The notes under the pieces: generated by a model | The model's input: only the letters and a program-made list of their open reading frames with translations | The model's database searches: none | Told to the model about the DNA's origin: nothing | Assembly (NCBI RefSeq): GCF_030867095.1 | Contig: NC_081826.1 | Coordinates: forward strand, 251,266,251 to 251,330,250 | From: Alligator mississippiensis | Lineage: Eukaryota; Chordata; Crocodylia; Alligatoridae | Length of the DNA stretch: 64,000 nt | Direction of reading: 5' to 3' | Made by a program: the position numbers and the translations under genes | Shown here: positions 1 to 11,000 of the stretch, piece by piece | Layout of the letters: every line of letters starts with the position of its first letter | Numbering within the stretch: position 1 is the stretch's first letter

Positions 1-75
1 AAACCAATTTTCCACTCACTGGACTGTGTAATAATCTACATTGCAGCTGTTTAGTTTATTATAAGAATTGGGTGC

Positions 76-90
76 GACACTGTGTCAAAG
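76..90. repeat. Target-site duplication of PLE copy 1, left
   Basis: gacactgtgtcaaag, identical to 817-831. It encodes part of the CR1 FDTV region on the minus strand and marks the insertion point. Confidence 0.88.
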
Positions 91-816
91 GCAGATAAGG
101 TTCCTTGGGTGAATTTGATATCTTTTATTAGACCAACCCAAATAGTTGGAGAATAGTTATTAAGCAAGCTTTTGGGTTCAAAAACCCTTCATCAGGCTAA
201 GTTTCAGCAGTTAGTGTGTGCTCTTCCTGGATGGAATGACAAGTAAAGAAGCCAGGGGCTGGGCTGGGCTGGGGAGTCAGTTGCCAGGCAGATTATAATG
301 TATCAAAAATCCAATGTCTATGTTTAGTCCATGATCTCTAGTACCCAGGAGGTTGATGAAATGGAGCTCATAGGCTCATCTCTGGGAAGTGTTGTGTAAG
401 TTTCCCTTGAGGATCAGGACTGAGAGATTGGAGAGAGAGTGGCCCTCCTGTGAGAAATGTGCCCCCACCGGTAATTGGGTATTTCTGTCTTTGATAGATT
501 TCCGGTGTGCGTTCATTCTGGTGCGCAGTTGTTGTTTGGTCTCTCCTGCGTATTTTCCATCAGGGCATTTGGTGCATTGGATGAGGTATATTACATTTCT
601 GGGGGTGCAGCTGTAAGATCCTGGGATGCTGATGGCTTGGTTGTGGGGTGTAGTAATTGTGGGGGTGGTGGAGATGTGTTGGCAGGTTTTGCATTTCTTG
701 TCATGGCACAGTCTGGATCCTTTTGGTGTGTTCTGGGCTTGAGGAAGTTTGCTTCTGGTGATGAGGTTGGCGAGGTTCGGTGCTTGTTTGAAGGCTAGGA
801 TGGGTGGCTCTGGGAA
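91..816 (-). mobile_element. Penelope-like element, 5'-truncated copy 1 (GIY-YIG end)
   Basis: The minus strand reads an uninterrupted frame with a Cys-rich stretch (DKKCKTC) followed by [10 protein letters not shown] ... KYAGET, the GIY-YIG endonuclease typical of the C-terminus of Penelope-like retroelements. It ends TSQR near 389, followed by the 3' UTR towards position 91. The reverse transcriptase part is absent. The copy is flanked by a 15-bp direct repeat (76-90 and 817-831) and lies inside a CR1 whose sequence resumes on both sides. Confidence 0.85.
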
Positions 817-831
817 GACACTGTGTCAAAG
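817..831. repeat. Target-site duplication of PLE copy 1, right
   Basis: gacactgtgtcaaag, identical to 76-90; the CR1 coding sequence continues rightwards from here. Confidence 0.88.
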
Positions 832-2710
832 ACCTTTTTAAAATCTAAGTAACTAACATCTACTTTTATTCCTTCATCCAAGCATTTTGTGACCCAGTTG
901 TAAAAAAATACCACGTAATTCGGGCAGCATCTGCTATGAACCTATGCTGTTGAGTGCCATGAGTGCTCAAACAGTTGCACCAGTGGTTCTGCTATGACTC
1001 CAGCTAATTCCCTGAGTACCCTAAGATGAAGATCATCAGGGCCTGTTGACTTAAATACATGCAACGCCTCCAAGTGCCCCTTTACTAGGTCAGTGCTAAC
1101 AGTTGGTGGGTTGGTATCTATCTTGCGCTTACCTAAAGCCCCATTGAAATGCATGGTTGTATCCATTTCCAGGAACACAGATGCAAAGAAATCATTTAGG
1201 AGCTCCACTTCAGCCATATTATCTGTTACCAGTTGCCCTAATCCATCTTGAAGGGGCCCTATGTTACCCTGTGCTTTCTTTTTGCTTCCTATGTATTTAA
1301 AGAATGACTTTTTGTCATTCATATCCTTAACTTTTGCTGCCAGCCTAAGCTCCATTTCTGCTTTGGCCCTCCTCACTGCTTCCCTGCAAACTCGAGCCAG
1401 GTATACTTCTCCTTGGTGTCTGCCCCCTGCCTCCACAGCCTGTTGGCCTCTCTTCTCCTCCAGGCTCTCCTGGATTTCCCTGCTCAAGCAAGAGGGTTTC
1501 TTTGCTCTTTTGCCCCACTTTATGTGTACTGGGATGGCCCCTTTTTGTGCCTACAGGATCAATCCCTTGAGAAACGCCCATCTTTCCTAGGCTCCCATCT
1601 CTCCGATGCTTTTGCCTTGCAGTCCCTCCCTAACTAATCGCCTGAACTTGTTGAAGTTGGCCTTCCTGAAGTCTAGCGCTTCAGACCTAGTAATTATCTT
1701 TCCCACCTTTTGCCGGATAGTGAACTCTATCAATAGGTGGTCACTATACCCTTGGTTACCATGTACCTGCAGATCCCCCACCAAGTCATCCCCTGTGGCC
1801 AGCACCAAGTCTATTAAGGCATTTCCCCTAGTGGGAAAATTTACCTTCTGTGGTAGGTGAAGGTCCTGTAAGCAGGTTAGAAATTTATGTGAATGGGCAG
1901 ACCTGGCTGCCTGTTCCTCCCAGCAGATGTCTGGGAAGTTTAGTTCACCCATGACGACCAGGTCCTTTGAGCACACTGCCTCTGAGAGCTGTCTCAAATT
2001 CTAGGTCTAACTCATCTCCCTGGTGTGGGGGTCTGTAATAAATCCCCATTACCAAGTCCCTTTTCCCCCAACCCCTCCCTGTAATATGACCCATAGTACC
2101 TCAATTTGCCCTTCTTCTAGGCCCAAATTAACTACAGAAGATGTATGTTGCTCCTTAACATAGAGAGCAATGCCCCTGCTTTTTTCCCCACTCTATCCTG
2201 TCTGTACAGCCTGTAGCCCTCAATGCCCACCACCCAGTCATGGGTAGGGTCCCACCAGGTTTTTAGTAGGCCAACCAGGTTGAATTCTTTATTTGCAAGC
2301 AGGAGTGCAAATTCTTCCTGCTTGTTCCCCATGCTCCTAACATTAGTATAGAGACATCTAAGCCCCTCAATAGCTTCCCTTACTACTTCCCCATCCTGAT
2401 GCTTAGCGGGGCCCTTGGTACTTACCTGGATTGTGCCAGTGCCTGGCTCATGGTTTGTTGTTCCTGGCCTCACCCTGTTGTCAACATCCCCATCCCCCAA
2501 CGAACCTAGTTTAAAGCCCTGCGTAGGAGATCAGCCAACCTGTAAGAGAACAGACTCTTACCTCTTGGAGAGAGATGTAGCCCGTCTTGTCCAAACAAGG
2601 TCCTATCTTGGAAATGCAGGTCATGATCAAGGAATCCAAACCCCACACAATGGCACCAGCTCCAAAGCTGTGAGTTGACCTCTCTACCTTAGTTGCTGTG
2701 GTGCCGTCCA

Positions 2711-3415
2711 CTACTGCTGACCAGGAGAATGGATGAGAAGACCACCTGTGTCCCTCGAACCTCTGAGCCTGGCTCCCAGTGCCATGTAGTCACTCATGAC
2801 CCTGCCTGGACTACTCTGGGCCATGCCATTTGTTCCCACATGGATCAGGACTATAGGATAGTAGTTGGAGGGCCTAATCAGGTCTGGAATCCTCATTGTG
2901 ATGTCTCGAATCCGGGCTCCAGGCAGGCAGCATACCTCCCATGCTGTGGGATCTGGGCAACAGGTGGGTCCCTCTGTTCCACTCAGGAGGGAATCACCCA
3001 CCATGATGACCCATTGTCTTCTCCAGCTGCACAGTTGTCCCATAGCTTGCTTGGTGATGGCCGTGGGTGTGGCCTCTGCTGCTGCACTCTCTGCCAGTGA
3101 CACCAGGGCCTCATATCTGTTCTCCAGCTGCACTGAGGGACTCACTCTGGTAGCGTGATGTCTAGCCCTGGAGGCGACTGTCTGCCATCCGGCCACATCA
3201 GTTCCCTCCTGTGATGTCTTCCCTCCAGGTGTGTGGTCCTGCAGAGAATGGAAGTACCCATCAATCTCTTTCTCAGTCACCCTGATCCCCCACAGCCTGC
3301 TAACCTCTGCCTGGAGTTCCCTCACCTGTCCCTCCAGGGCCTCAAGCTTGGCATACATGGGACAGGTGAGGGGACTCCTGGGCTGTCCACCAACCCCAGT
3401 CCCTAGAGCCCCCAT
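2711..3415 (-). pseudogene. CR1 ORF1-like frame with esterase motif
   Basis: The 234-residue open frame contains a predicted coiled-coil stretch (LEALEGQVRELQAEVSRL) and esterase blocks GDSLL and VGTNG. This matches CR1 ORF1 proteins and is not a host gene. Downstream ORF2 is broken and partly deleted. Confidence 0.75.
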
Positions 3416-3904
3416 CAGGCAGCCCCACAGACACGGGGCCAGGGCACTGCCAACCCATCCAAAGGCCCTATCTGTGTAGAAGCCTCACAGGAGCTCTGGG
3501 CCGGAGGCAGCACCGGGGTAGGATCCCTGGCTACGCTCCGTGTCACCACCCCCATAATAGTACCCCTCCTCCTCACTTACTTACCTGAAGTCCTTGTGGT
3601 AGGCTGCCAACATTAGGGGTTGAGGCCCCTCCTGTGCGAACTCCTGCACTAACTCCGGCGCACCCCTGAAGAGCGTTCCTGTTTGCGGGACCTGTTCAAG
3701 CAGCTCCTGCCTGACGCAGCCGAATAGGGATAGGAGGGGAGAAAAAACCCCTTCCTGATTCCCTACAGTTGGCCTGGCTCCTCCTTGCCCAGGTTACCTT
3801 ATTGCTGCTGCTGCTGGCTCCTCACCCTCTGGTCCTGTCACTCTACTTCTCTTGGTGGGGTTGGCAGGACAGCCAAGGGCACATGTGCACTGGGCACACG
3901 TGTG

Positions 3905-4372
3905 CCCTCTTTGGCATCCTGGTCCTTGTTGAACCTCATGAAATTTCTTTTGGCTCAGTCCTCCAATTTGTCTAGGTCACTCTGAATCCTAGCGCCACCC
4001 TCCAGCATATCTACTACTCTGCCCAGCTTGGTGTCATCTGCAAACTTGTTGAGTGTGCGCTCTGTACTATCTTCCAGGTCGTTGATGAAGACATTGAACA
4101 AAACTGGCCCCAGGACTGACCTCTGGGGCACTCCACTTGATACCAGCTGCCAACTAGACATCTAGCCACTGATTACTACCCTTTAAGCCTGATGCTGTAG
4201 CCAGTTTTCTATTCACCTTACCATCCATTCATCCAGCCCGTACTTCCTTAGCTTGCCTGCAAGAATGTTGTGGGAGACAGTATCAAAAGCCTTGCTAAAT
4301 TCAGGGTATACTACATCCAGTGGTCTCCCCACATCCACACATTCAGTCATATCATCATAGAGATACTGTGTG
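3905..4372 (-). mobile_element. CR1 LINE fragment (reverse transcriptase core)
   Basis: The minus strand encodes [20 protein letters not shown] followed by [10 protein letters not shown], the CR1 RT palm including the catalytic ADD. It lies immediately upstream of, and out of order with, the longer CR1 copy, so it is a separate truncated insertion. Confidence 0.8.
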
Positions 4373-4946
4373 TCTTTGTTAGTATGTTTTTCTCATTTGA
4401 TTTTTCCAAACAACCCTATGTGCAAAACTGTTCATTTTTGTAAGTATGGGGAACAAAAATGTGAAACTTAAAGATACTTATTGAAGTCATCCTTGGCTCC
4501 AAGACAAGGGGCCTGTGAGGGTTGTTTGGTTGGTCTCCAGTGTGTAGTCATATAGCCTCAGGATTAACTCGACTTCTTGCTCGGTTTCAGCAACTCAGAA
4601 GAGTTTCTCCCTAGATCCTGGCATCTGTCTTTTCCTATACATTTCCTTCACTGGAATCCAGAAAGAGAGAGGTTCAATCATTATAATGTTAAAGAAAAGG
4701 GAAATTATGCAAACCTCTTGTAATTTACTTTGAATTCCTCAAACATTTTGTAGAAACTAACATAACATAAAGGTTTAGTTTTCTGTTTTGAATAACAGAT
4801 CCCCTTCATTCTATTACAAGATTGAAATTATTCATGTAAACTGATAAAAAGAATTATGCTCTGATTATGTTGTACTGTTGATATGTTAATCAGAAAATGC
4901 AGAAACATATATGACCCCCTTTTATGATGTCATTCACTGCATGTAG
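4373..4946 (+). other. NAIP-A intron, unique sequence
   Basis: AT-rich intron DNA directly before the BIR3 exon. I recognise no repeat or gene here. The last 200 bases resemble NAIP-B 50260-50520 (both have ATCCTG...CATCT, then GAAAGAGAGAGG), consistent with duplication of the intron. Confidence 0.5.
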
Positions 4947-5046
4947 GTAAAAAGTATATTGTGCAGTGTTTTGCCTGTGCTGGGCTTTTGGAGAAATGGG
5001 AAGAAGGTGATGATCCAGGGAAAGAACACGCAAAATGGTTCCCTGA
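4947..5046 (+). CDS. NAIP: NAIP-A exon: zinc-binding half of BIR3
   Basis: Acceptor ATGTAG and donor GTGAGT bound the exon; it begins in phase 1 and ends with two bases of a codon. It encodes the Cys-x2-Cys (CFAC) and His of the BIR zinc site (KEHAKW); the last zinc Cys comes from the next exon (PDC), preserving C-x2-C-x16-H-x6-C. The usual DPW motif reads DPG here because the codon at 5018-5020 is GGG rather than TGG; NAIP-B keeps the Trp. Confidence 0.92.
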
Positions 5047-8000
5047 GTGAGTAACTAAATGCCTTTAAGAACTATCTCTGTGTTTGCCTGCATTTTCCCT
5101 TTAAAATAACATGGCTATTTTTAGTATCTTTGAGTTTAAAGCACCTGAATCTTCAAAACTTATAGGTGGGAGAAATTTGATTCTGAAAATAAATGAAGCT
5201 TAGATCAGTAGCATTTTCATGTGTGAATATTTACAAAGCAAACATGGGTGGTTCAGCACAGTGCTAGATTTTGGCTGCTGTCCTGGAAACCCTCACTCTG
5301 CAAGCAGCCCCTTTGAACTCCTTGCAGGGGTGCCTGTCAGTAGGTTTGATAGATGTGTGCCTTGGTGTCTAGTCTATGTGGGACTTGTTCTACCATTCTT
5401 CTTATGGCAAAAGTGGTCTTATTAAAATCAGCGGGATTATGTGCACAGAAGGGAACTTTCAACAGTAGCAGCAAAGGTTTGACTCCATATGAGGAGTTGA
5501 AGGTCTGGGAACAAACCAGTGCTTCCATTGTCTGTGGCAACAGTATGTTTCTGGTCAAGGAAGGGTCTTGCCAAGCTTTGGATAGATCTTTTTACTGTAT
5601 TGTTTTATTGGAAGAGTGGCCATGCAGATAAATGTAGGGACAAGAAGTAAAGCCAGCAGGAGCTAGGCTGTCCTCAGTGGTGGCAGATGACAGAACAAGG
5701 AGCAATGGTTCCAAGTTGCAGCAAGGGAAGCTTAGGTTAGATATTAGGAATAATTTTCTTACTAGGAGGGTAGTAAAACACTGGAACAGGCTACCTAGAA
5801 AGGTGGTGGAATCTGCATCCTTGGAGGATTTCAAGACCTGACTAGACAAAGCTTTGGCTGGGATGATATAGTTGGGGATAGTCCTGCCTTGAGCAGGGGT
5901 TGGACCTTCTAAGGTCCCTTTCAACTCTAATTTTCTATGTTTCTATGAAATGCTGCTAGATTTCTTTCCCCAAGGGTATAAAATGTGTTTTGAAAAGCAT
6001 CTAAAAACAGGAAAGTTTTCTGCCTGATTTCCATTTGCCATTAACAAGAGAAAAATAGAAGCAAGCAAATTAAGAAAAGTCCCATCAGTTTTCATAATGT
6101 ATATTTGAAAAATTCATTTTAGTTGCAAGTGCTCAGCACCACTCAATGAAACACTGGAAGAGCCAGCAGAGAACAAATCAGCCTGTCAGTCTGAGCAGGT
6201 AATAGGTTTTACTCTTTGCTCTTGGCTGGAAAAGTCTTGCTTTGCTATTCAGAAATGGAAGGTCTTGTCACAGCAAAGTTGTGTGTTTTTTGTATGTAGT
6301 AATGAAAATTTTCTCTAAAGTCAACTTAAACCCTATACCTAAGTGGTAAAGTTTGTTTGGTTTTTTTTAAATTGTGAAGAGTAAAGGAACTCACCAATGC
6401 ATGGTAGAGCAAAGCCATGTAGAAAATGGCATTTACCTTTAATTCTATCCCTGTGTGTACAGTGATGTGAGAGAGGCCTTTAAAATTATGTCCTTAAAAT
6501 TACGTCCTTTTTGTAAGTTGATGTTAATAAAACGCATCAAGAAGTGCATTTACTTCCCTGGTATGTTCACAATGCACTCTGAAGTCTGGCTATGGATGTT
6601 CATTTCTGAAAAATTTCCACCAGTAGGTATGTTTTAGACTGCAGCCTCCCCTGTACCCTGCTCTCTGCACCTCCCCAAGACTGGAGTAATCCTGGTCTGG
6701 GAAGGGCAAAGAGAGCCCTTCCTGCTCCACTAGTCCACAGGAGACATCAAGCCAAAGGAAAGTGTATAAACATTCATTCCCCCCAGGAAAAACTTTCCTG
6801 ATTTTTCTATCTGGCTGGAGTAAGCTTATTTTTCTGCCAGAACTACCATTTTGGTGCCAGAGAAAGATCTTAAATGTTTGTATACTTTTGGTTTCTACCA
6901 AGAGAATAGGGATTTTCCCAGTAGAAAATGAATATTTGTATGTGGCCTCTGTTTTAAAGATTGATAAATTGATTACATTTATTTTTGTTCGTAGCAAGCT
7001 GCCAAGTCAGAAACCTTGGAAGCGATAACATTTCTAAATTATGGAGTAACTGGTAAGTACTGTGCAGTATTTTAGCTGGAAGGCTATCCACAATAACCTT
7101 TCTCTTGAAATCTGTAGGGGCCTGTTTTACGAGTCAAATTTTGGAGCCCTTTCTCAGACAAGTTCCTTACTGAAATAAGGACTTCAGGATTCAGCCTATG
7201 CAGATAAAGCAGCTAGTGGAATGTCTAGGTGTCTGTCAAGTGTGTAACTTGTGATACGAATTGAGCTGTCAGAAGGTCGTAAAGCTGTGAAAGCAACTTC
7301 CACCCTTTTGTGAGGGCTGAAATGTAACTTTAATTAAATGTATGGAGTTTATGAAGTGTGAATTTCACTCAAGATGTCATGTGTAGAAAATTAGGAATAT
7401 GTTATTTTCACTGTTATGATGATGATACAATGTCATAATATACATTACTTAAATAGTTCTCTGCCAGGCTTGCCATTTTCCTTGTTCTACTTAAAATTGC
7501 ATCATACACTTACTAAAATTGTGAGGCAGAAGTTCTCATAACATGAATAGATAGATTTTTGGCCCCAAAAGTCACATGTGGTGAAGACATGAATCCCTGC
7601 CCAAAGTTTGTTAATAGAGTTATCACATCTGTTTCTTTCCAGTTAATATTCATTTGGTCCAATGTAACTTCAGAGTGAAAAATGTTCAAAAAGTGGGCAA
7701 ATCAGTTGTACATGTTTAATAATAATATATAACATTTCATGTTCCATGTTGTTAGTGCACTACTAAGATGCATGCACCTTCCATTCATGATTTGTAAGTC
7801 GGTGTATATTTAGAAATCCAGGTCTTCCTACTATAGATTTAAGCCCTGTAAAGTGAAGTTCATAGCAAAAGGAGCCCTTTGCTGCCATCAGCTGGTAAAG
7901 TGAAAAAAACACAAAAGAAGCCAGACCTCTTTTCTGTGTTCACCTACAACAGCAGCTGGAGTCTCTATAGGAAACCCGCTTCCTCCTCTGGCTGCCACTT

Positions 8001-11000
8001 CCTGCCTTAGCCCCTGTGGTGGGGAGAATGCAGCAGTGTAGGAAGCTGATGGTTAGTCTTGAGCCTGGCCCAGAAGAGGGAGGGGGGAGATGGGGTCAAG
8101 TGCAAGGGTGGGATCATGCAGCAATGGTTGGGGGGAGCACCTGTGGTTCAGCCCCTGGACATGTGGCCCCTGGGCGGCTTAGAAGTTGGACAGACTTGAC
8201 CCTACAATTCCAATGTGAATGATTTTGTCATTTAAATGAAACATGTTAAAACACACATTTTGAGGTGCAGGGGCAATGAAATGTTTTTATCTTCACTGTG
8301 TGACTGAAAGGTGACAGAATTGTACCAGATAGGCTGTGAATGAAGGCTCATCATAACTTAGCTCATTTGGTTGCTTCTGGATAGTGAAGCCCAGACACAA
8401 GTCAGACAGATGAGGAAGGGAAAAAAGGCTAATGCCTTTTAGCAAGGATTCCACTTGAGAGTCCTATCTGTGGTTTTATGTCCTCCACTGTTTGCCTCTG
8501 AAGCTGCAGAGGGAATGACATATATAAGTGAGCTTGAGGGTTTCCTTACCATATCTGGCAGTATAGCTACATACACATTCAGCATGGGCGATAGAACAAA
8601 AAACTCTTGGCTCTGCAAGCAGAAGATGAGATTGAGCAATGCTCTTGGTTGTTGCATGATCATTTCCTCATAATTTTCTGGGCCAATTTCATCCCTCAAG
8701 TGACAGTTTACACCAAGAATTACTGGGCTGAGTGAATCTTTTGTATGCAGCATAGTAATATAGATAGAAGGAGTATCTCCTGCATCAGCCTTTCAGCAAC
8801 TTCTGAGCAGGGGACCCATTTGTACATTGGGAACATTCTGACAAGGTTTGTAGGTTTCTGTTGCATGCACTTTATTCTCTTTATCTCCTGTCTATTCACA
8901 GACATGACCCTTGAGGATCCTGAATGGTCCACAGAAGCAAAGACATTGACTGAACATCTCAGGCAGGCTTACAGTAATACCAGGTTTAGCAGACTGCCTT
9001 CCTTTGGTGACTCTACCCATTTTGCCATTGATTTGAAATTGCTCTACGCCGACCTGTCAGTTGTCTCAAAGGATATCTATAACCAGCCACTGCAGCAGCT
9101 CCTGCTGCCTGACATCCTTGCAAACCTTAACTCCATCACTGTCCTCGAAGGTGAAGCAGGAAGTGGGAAGACAGCATTGCTGAGGAAGGTAGCTGTGCTG
9201 TGGGCTTCAGGCTGCTGCCCCGTGCTAAGCAGGTTCAAGTTGGTCTTTTATCTTTCCCTGAGTGCCACAAAAGGGGATCAGAGCTTGACTGACATCATCT
9301 GCAACCAGTTAGTGGGATTTCCGGGGTCGTTAACAGAAATGTCCCTGAGGAACATCCTTCAGCACTTAAAGCACCAGGTCCTGTTCCTTCTGGATGACTA
9401 CGGCGAGATGAATTCAGTCCCCTCGGTCATCGAAGGACTTGTACAAAAGAACCACTTCAACAAACACTGCCTGGTTATCGCTGTGCGTACTAATCAGATC
9501 AGAGAAATCCGCAAGCATGCAAATACAATTTTAACTATTGTGCAGTTTCCTCTGTACAGCACTCTCTACGTCCTTCGGAAGCTGTTTTCACACAACATTG
9601 CCCTTGTGGAAAAGTTCATCTACAAGCTGCAATGTGAAGGCACCATGCAGACTCTTCTGAAGACTCCGCTTCTAACTCTGGCTCTCTGTGCATATTGGAT
9701 ACAATACCCAGGGGGGAACATCTTCAGTGACAAGGCTATTTTTAAAGCCTACTTGCTGTATAACTCCCTAAAATACTTGGAAGAAGGAGACCATGTTAGT
9801 GCCATGGTGTCCTCCTGTGGAGAGCTTGCCTTAAAAGGTCTTTTCAAGCCGTGCTTTGAGTTCAGGGAGGAAGACCTCTCTGAAATAGGTCTTGATGGAG
9901 ATGAAGCTCTGAGATTGGGCCTGCTGAGCAAATTCACTGCCCAAAGGCTGCAGCCAGTTTATCAGTTCTTTCATCCATCATTCCAAGAGTTCCTGGCAGG
10001 GCTAAGGATGAGCGAGCTCCTAGCTTCTGATGTTGAAGAAAACCTGGAACGAGGACTGTATTACTTGCAGCAAATCAACACGTTGAGGAAAGTTTCTGGG
10101 ACCTATCACTTTTTATTGCAGTATGCTTGCAGCTATCCTTCCAAGGCAGTTCCAAAAATCATAACCCATTTATTTAACTTGATCCACTCTAAGGAGGCAT
10201 TTGAAAGTCAAGCAGAAAGTGATGAACTACTACGACATCACCCAGAACTACAAATGGTGGTGCAGGCAATAGATGATTTGGAGTCAGAATTTTGTCTTTC
10301 ATTTTTCACTCGCCTTTTGCTGAACATTGCAATTTCTGCAGCTTATGAAAGTGACACTGTTGCAATGTGTGCCCCAGCCATCTTTGACTTCCTTAGAGGA
10401 AAAACCCTTTTTTTGTTAGAAAACCAAAGCATGCTGAAGTTTTTATGTGATTATCCAGAAAGCTTATCATTTCCCAGAAGCTTTGAAGTAATTTTAAATG
10501 GAACTGAAAATAAACTAAAGTTAAATTTTTCAGATATAGGAACCTGTTATTCTGAAATGGAGGTTCCAACTGTTGATAAGGATTATGCTCTTGCATTTAC
10601 ACATTTTAATGACATGGCACAACAGGTCAAAAAAAATGAAGATGATATTTGTAGCTTTTGGTCTCACATCCCTAGACATCTGCCAGATTCTGTTATGGCT
10701 CCTTTCATATTTGCAAAGGGCCGTGGAAAGATTTCAGTTTTGAAGTTTATAGCCAATTACATCAGTTCATTTAAAGAAGCTGATCTCAGGAACCTAATGG
10801 TGCTGTTCTCCATTTCAGACCATGTTGAGCTTTGTCTAAATGATAGTCCAGGACTGGTTGAAAGTATCCGACCAGCTCTTGAACAGCACAAGGAATGCTT
10901 TAAAAAATGCCGCCTGTGTAATGTTAACTTGAGTGTAGCAGAACAAGAGCTGCTTCTGTCTATGTCTTCAGTGGAATCTCTTGAGATAAGAGAAGGAACA

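Larger units (their letters stand above)
1..3900 (-). mobile_element. CR1 LINE, long copy with ORF1 and ORF2 relics, split by PLE copy 1
   Basis: On the minus strand, reading from about 3900 down: a 5' UTR-like part, then an ORF1-like frame (2711-3415) with a coiled N-terminus and an SGNH-esterase signature (VGDSLL and HVGTNG), as in CR1 ORF1. ORF2 endonuclease pieces follow (about 1587-2500: RCLYTNVRSMGNK, then DLVVMGELNFPDICW), then the start of the reverse transcriptase (942-1487: [33 protein letters not shown]). An internal deletion removes the RT part between HSW and the GFIRGRSC-like site. RT resumes at 941-832 and, beyond the PLE, at 75-1, running off the left edge. Frames are broken; a dead copy. 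Confidence 0.85.

Noticed and set aside
8745..8901. Treating the ATG at 8745 (or 55805) as the main NAIP start
   Set aside because: Upstream BIR and linker exons join in phase to the acceptor at 8901/55961, and the longer model matches the NAIP family; kept only as a possible alternative start.
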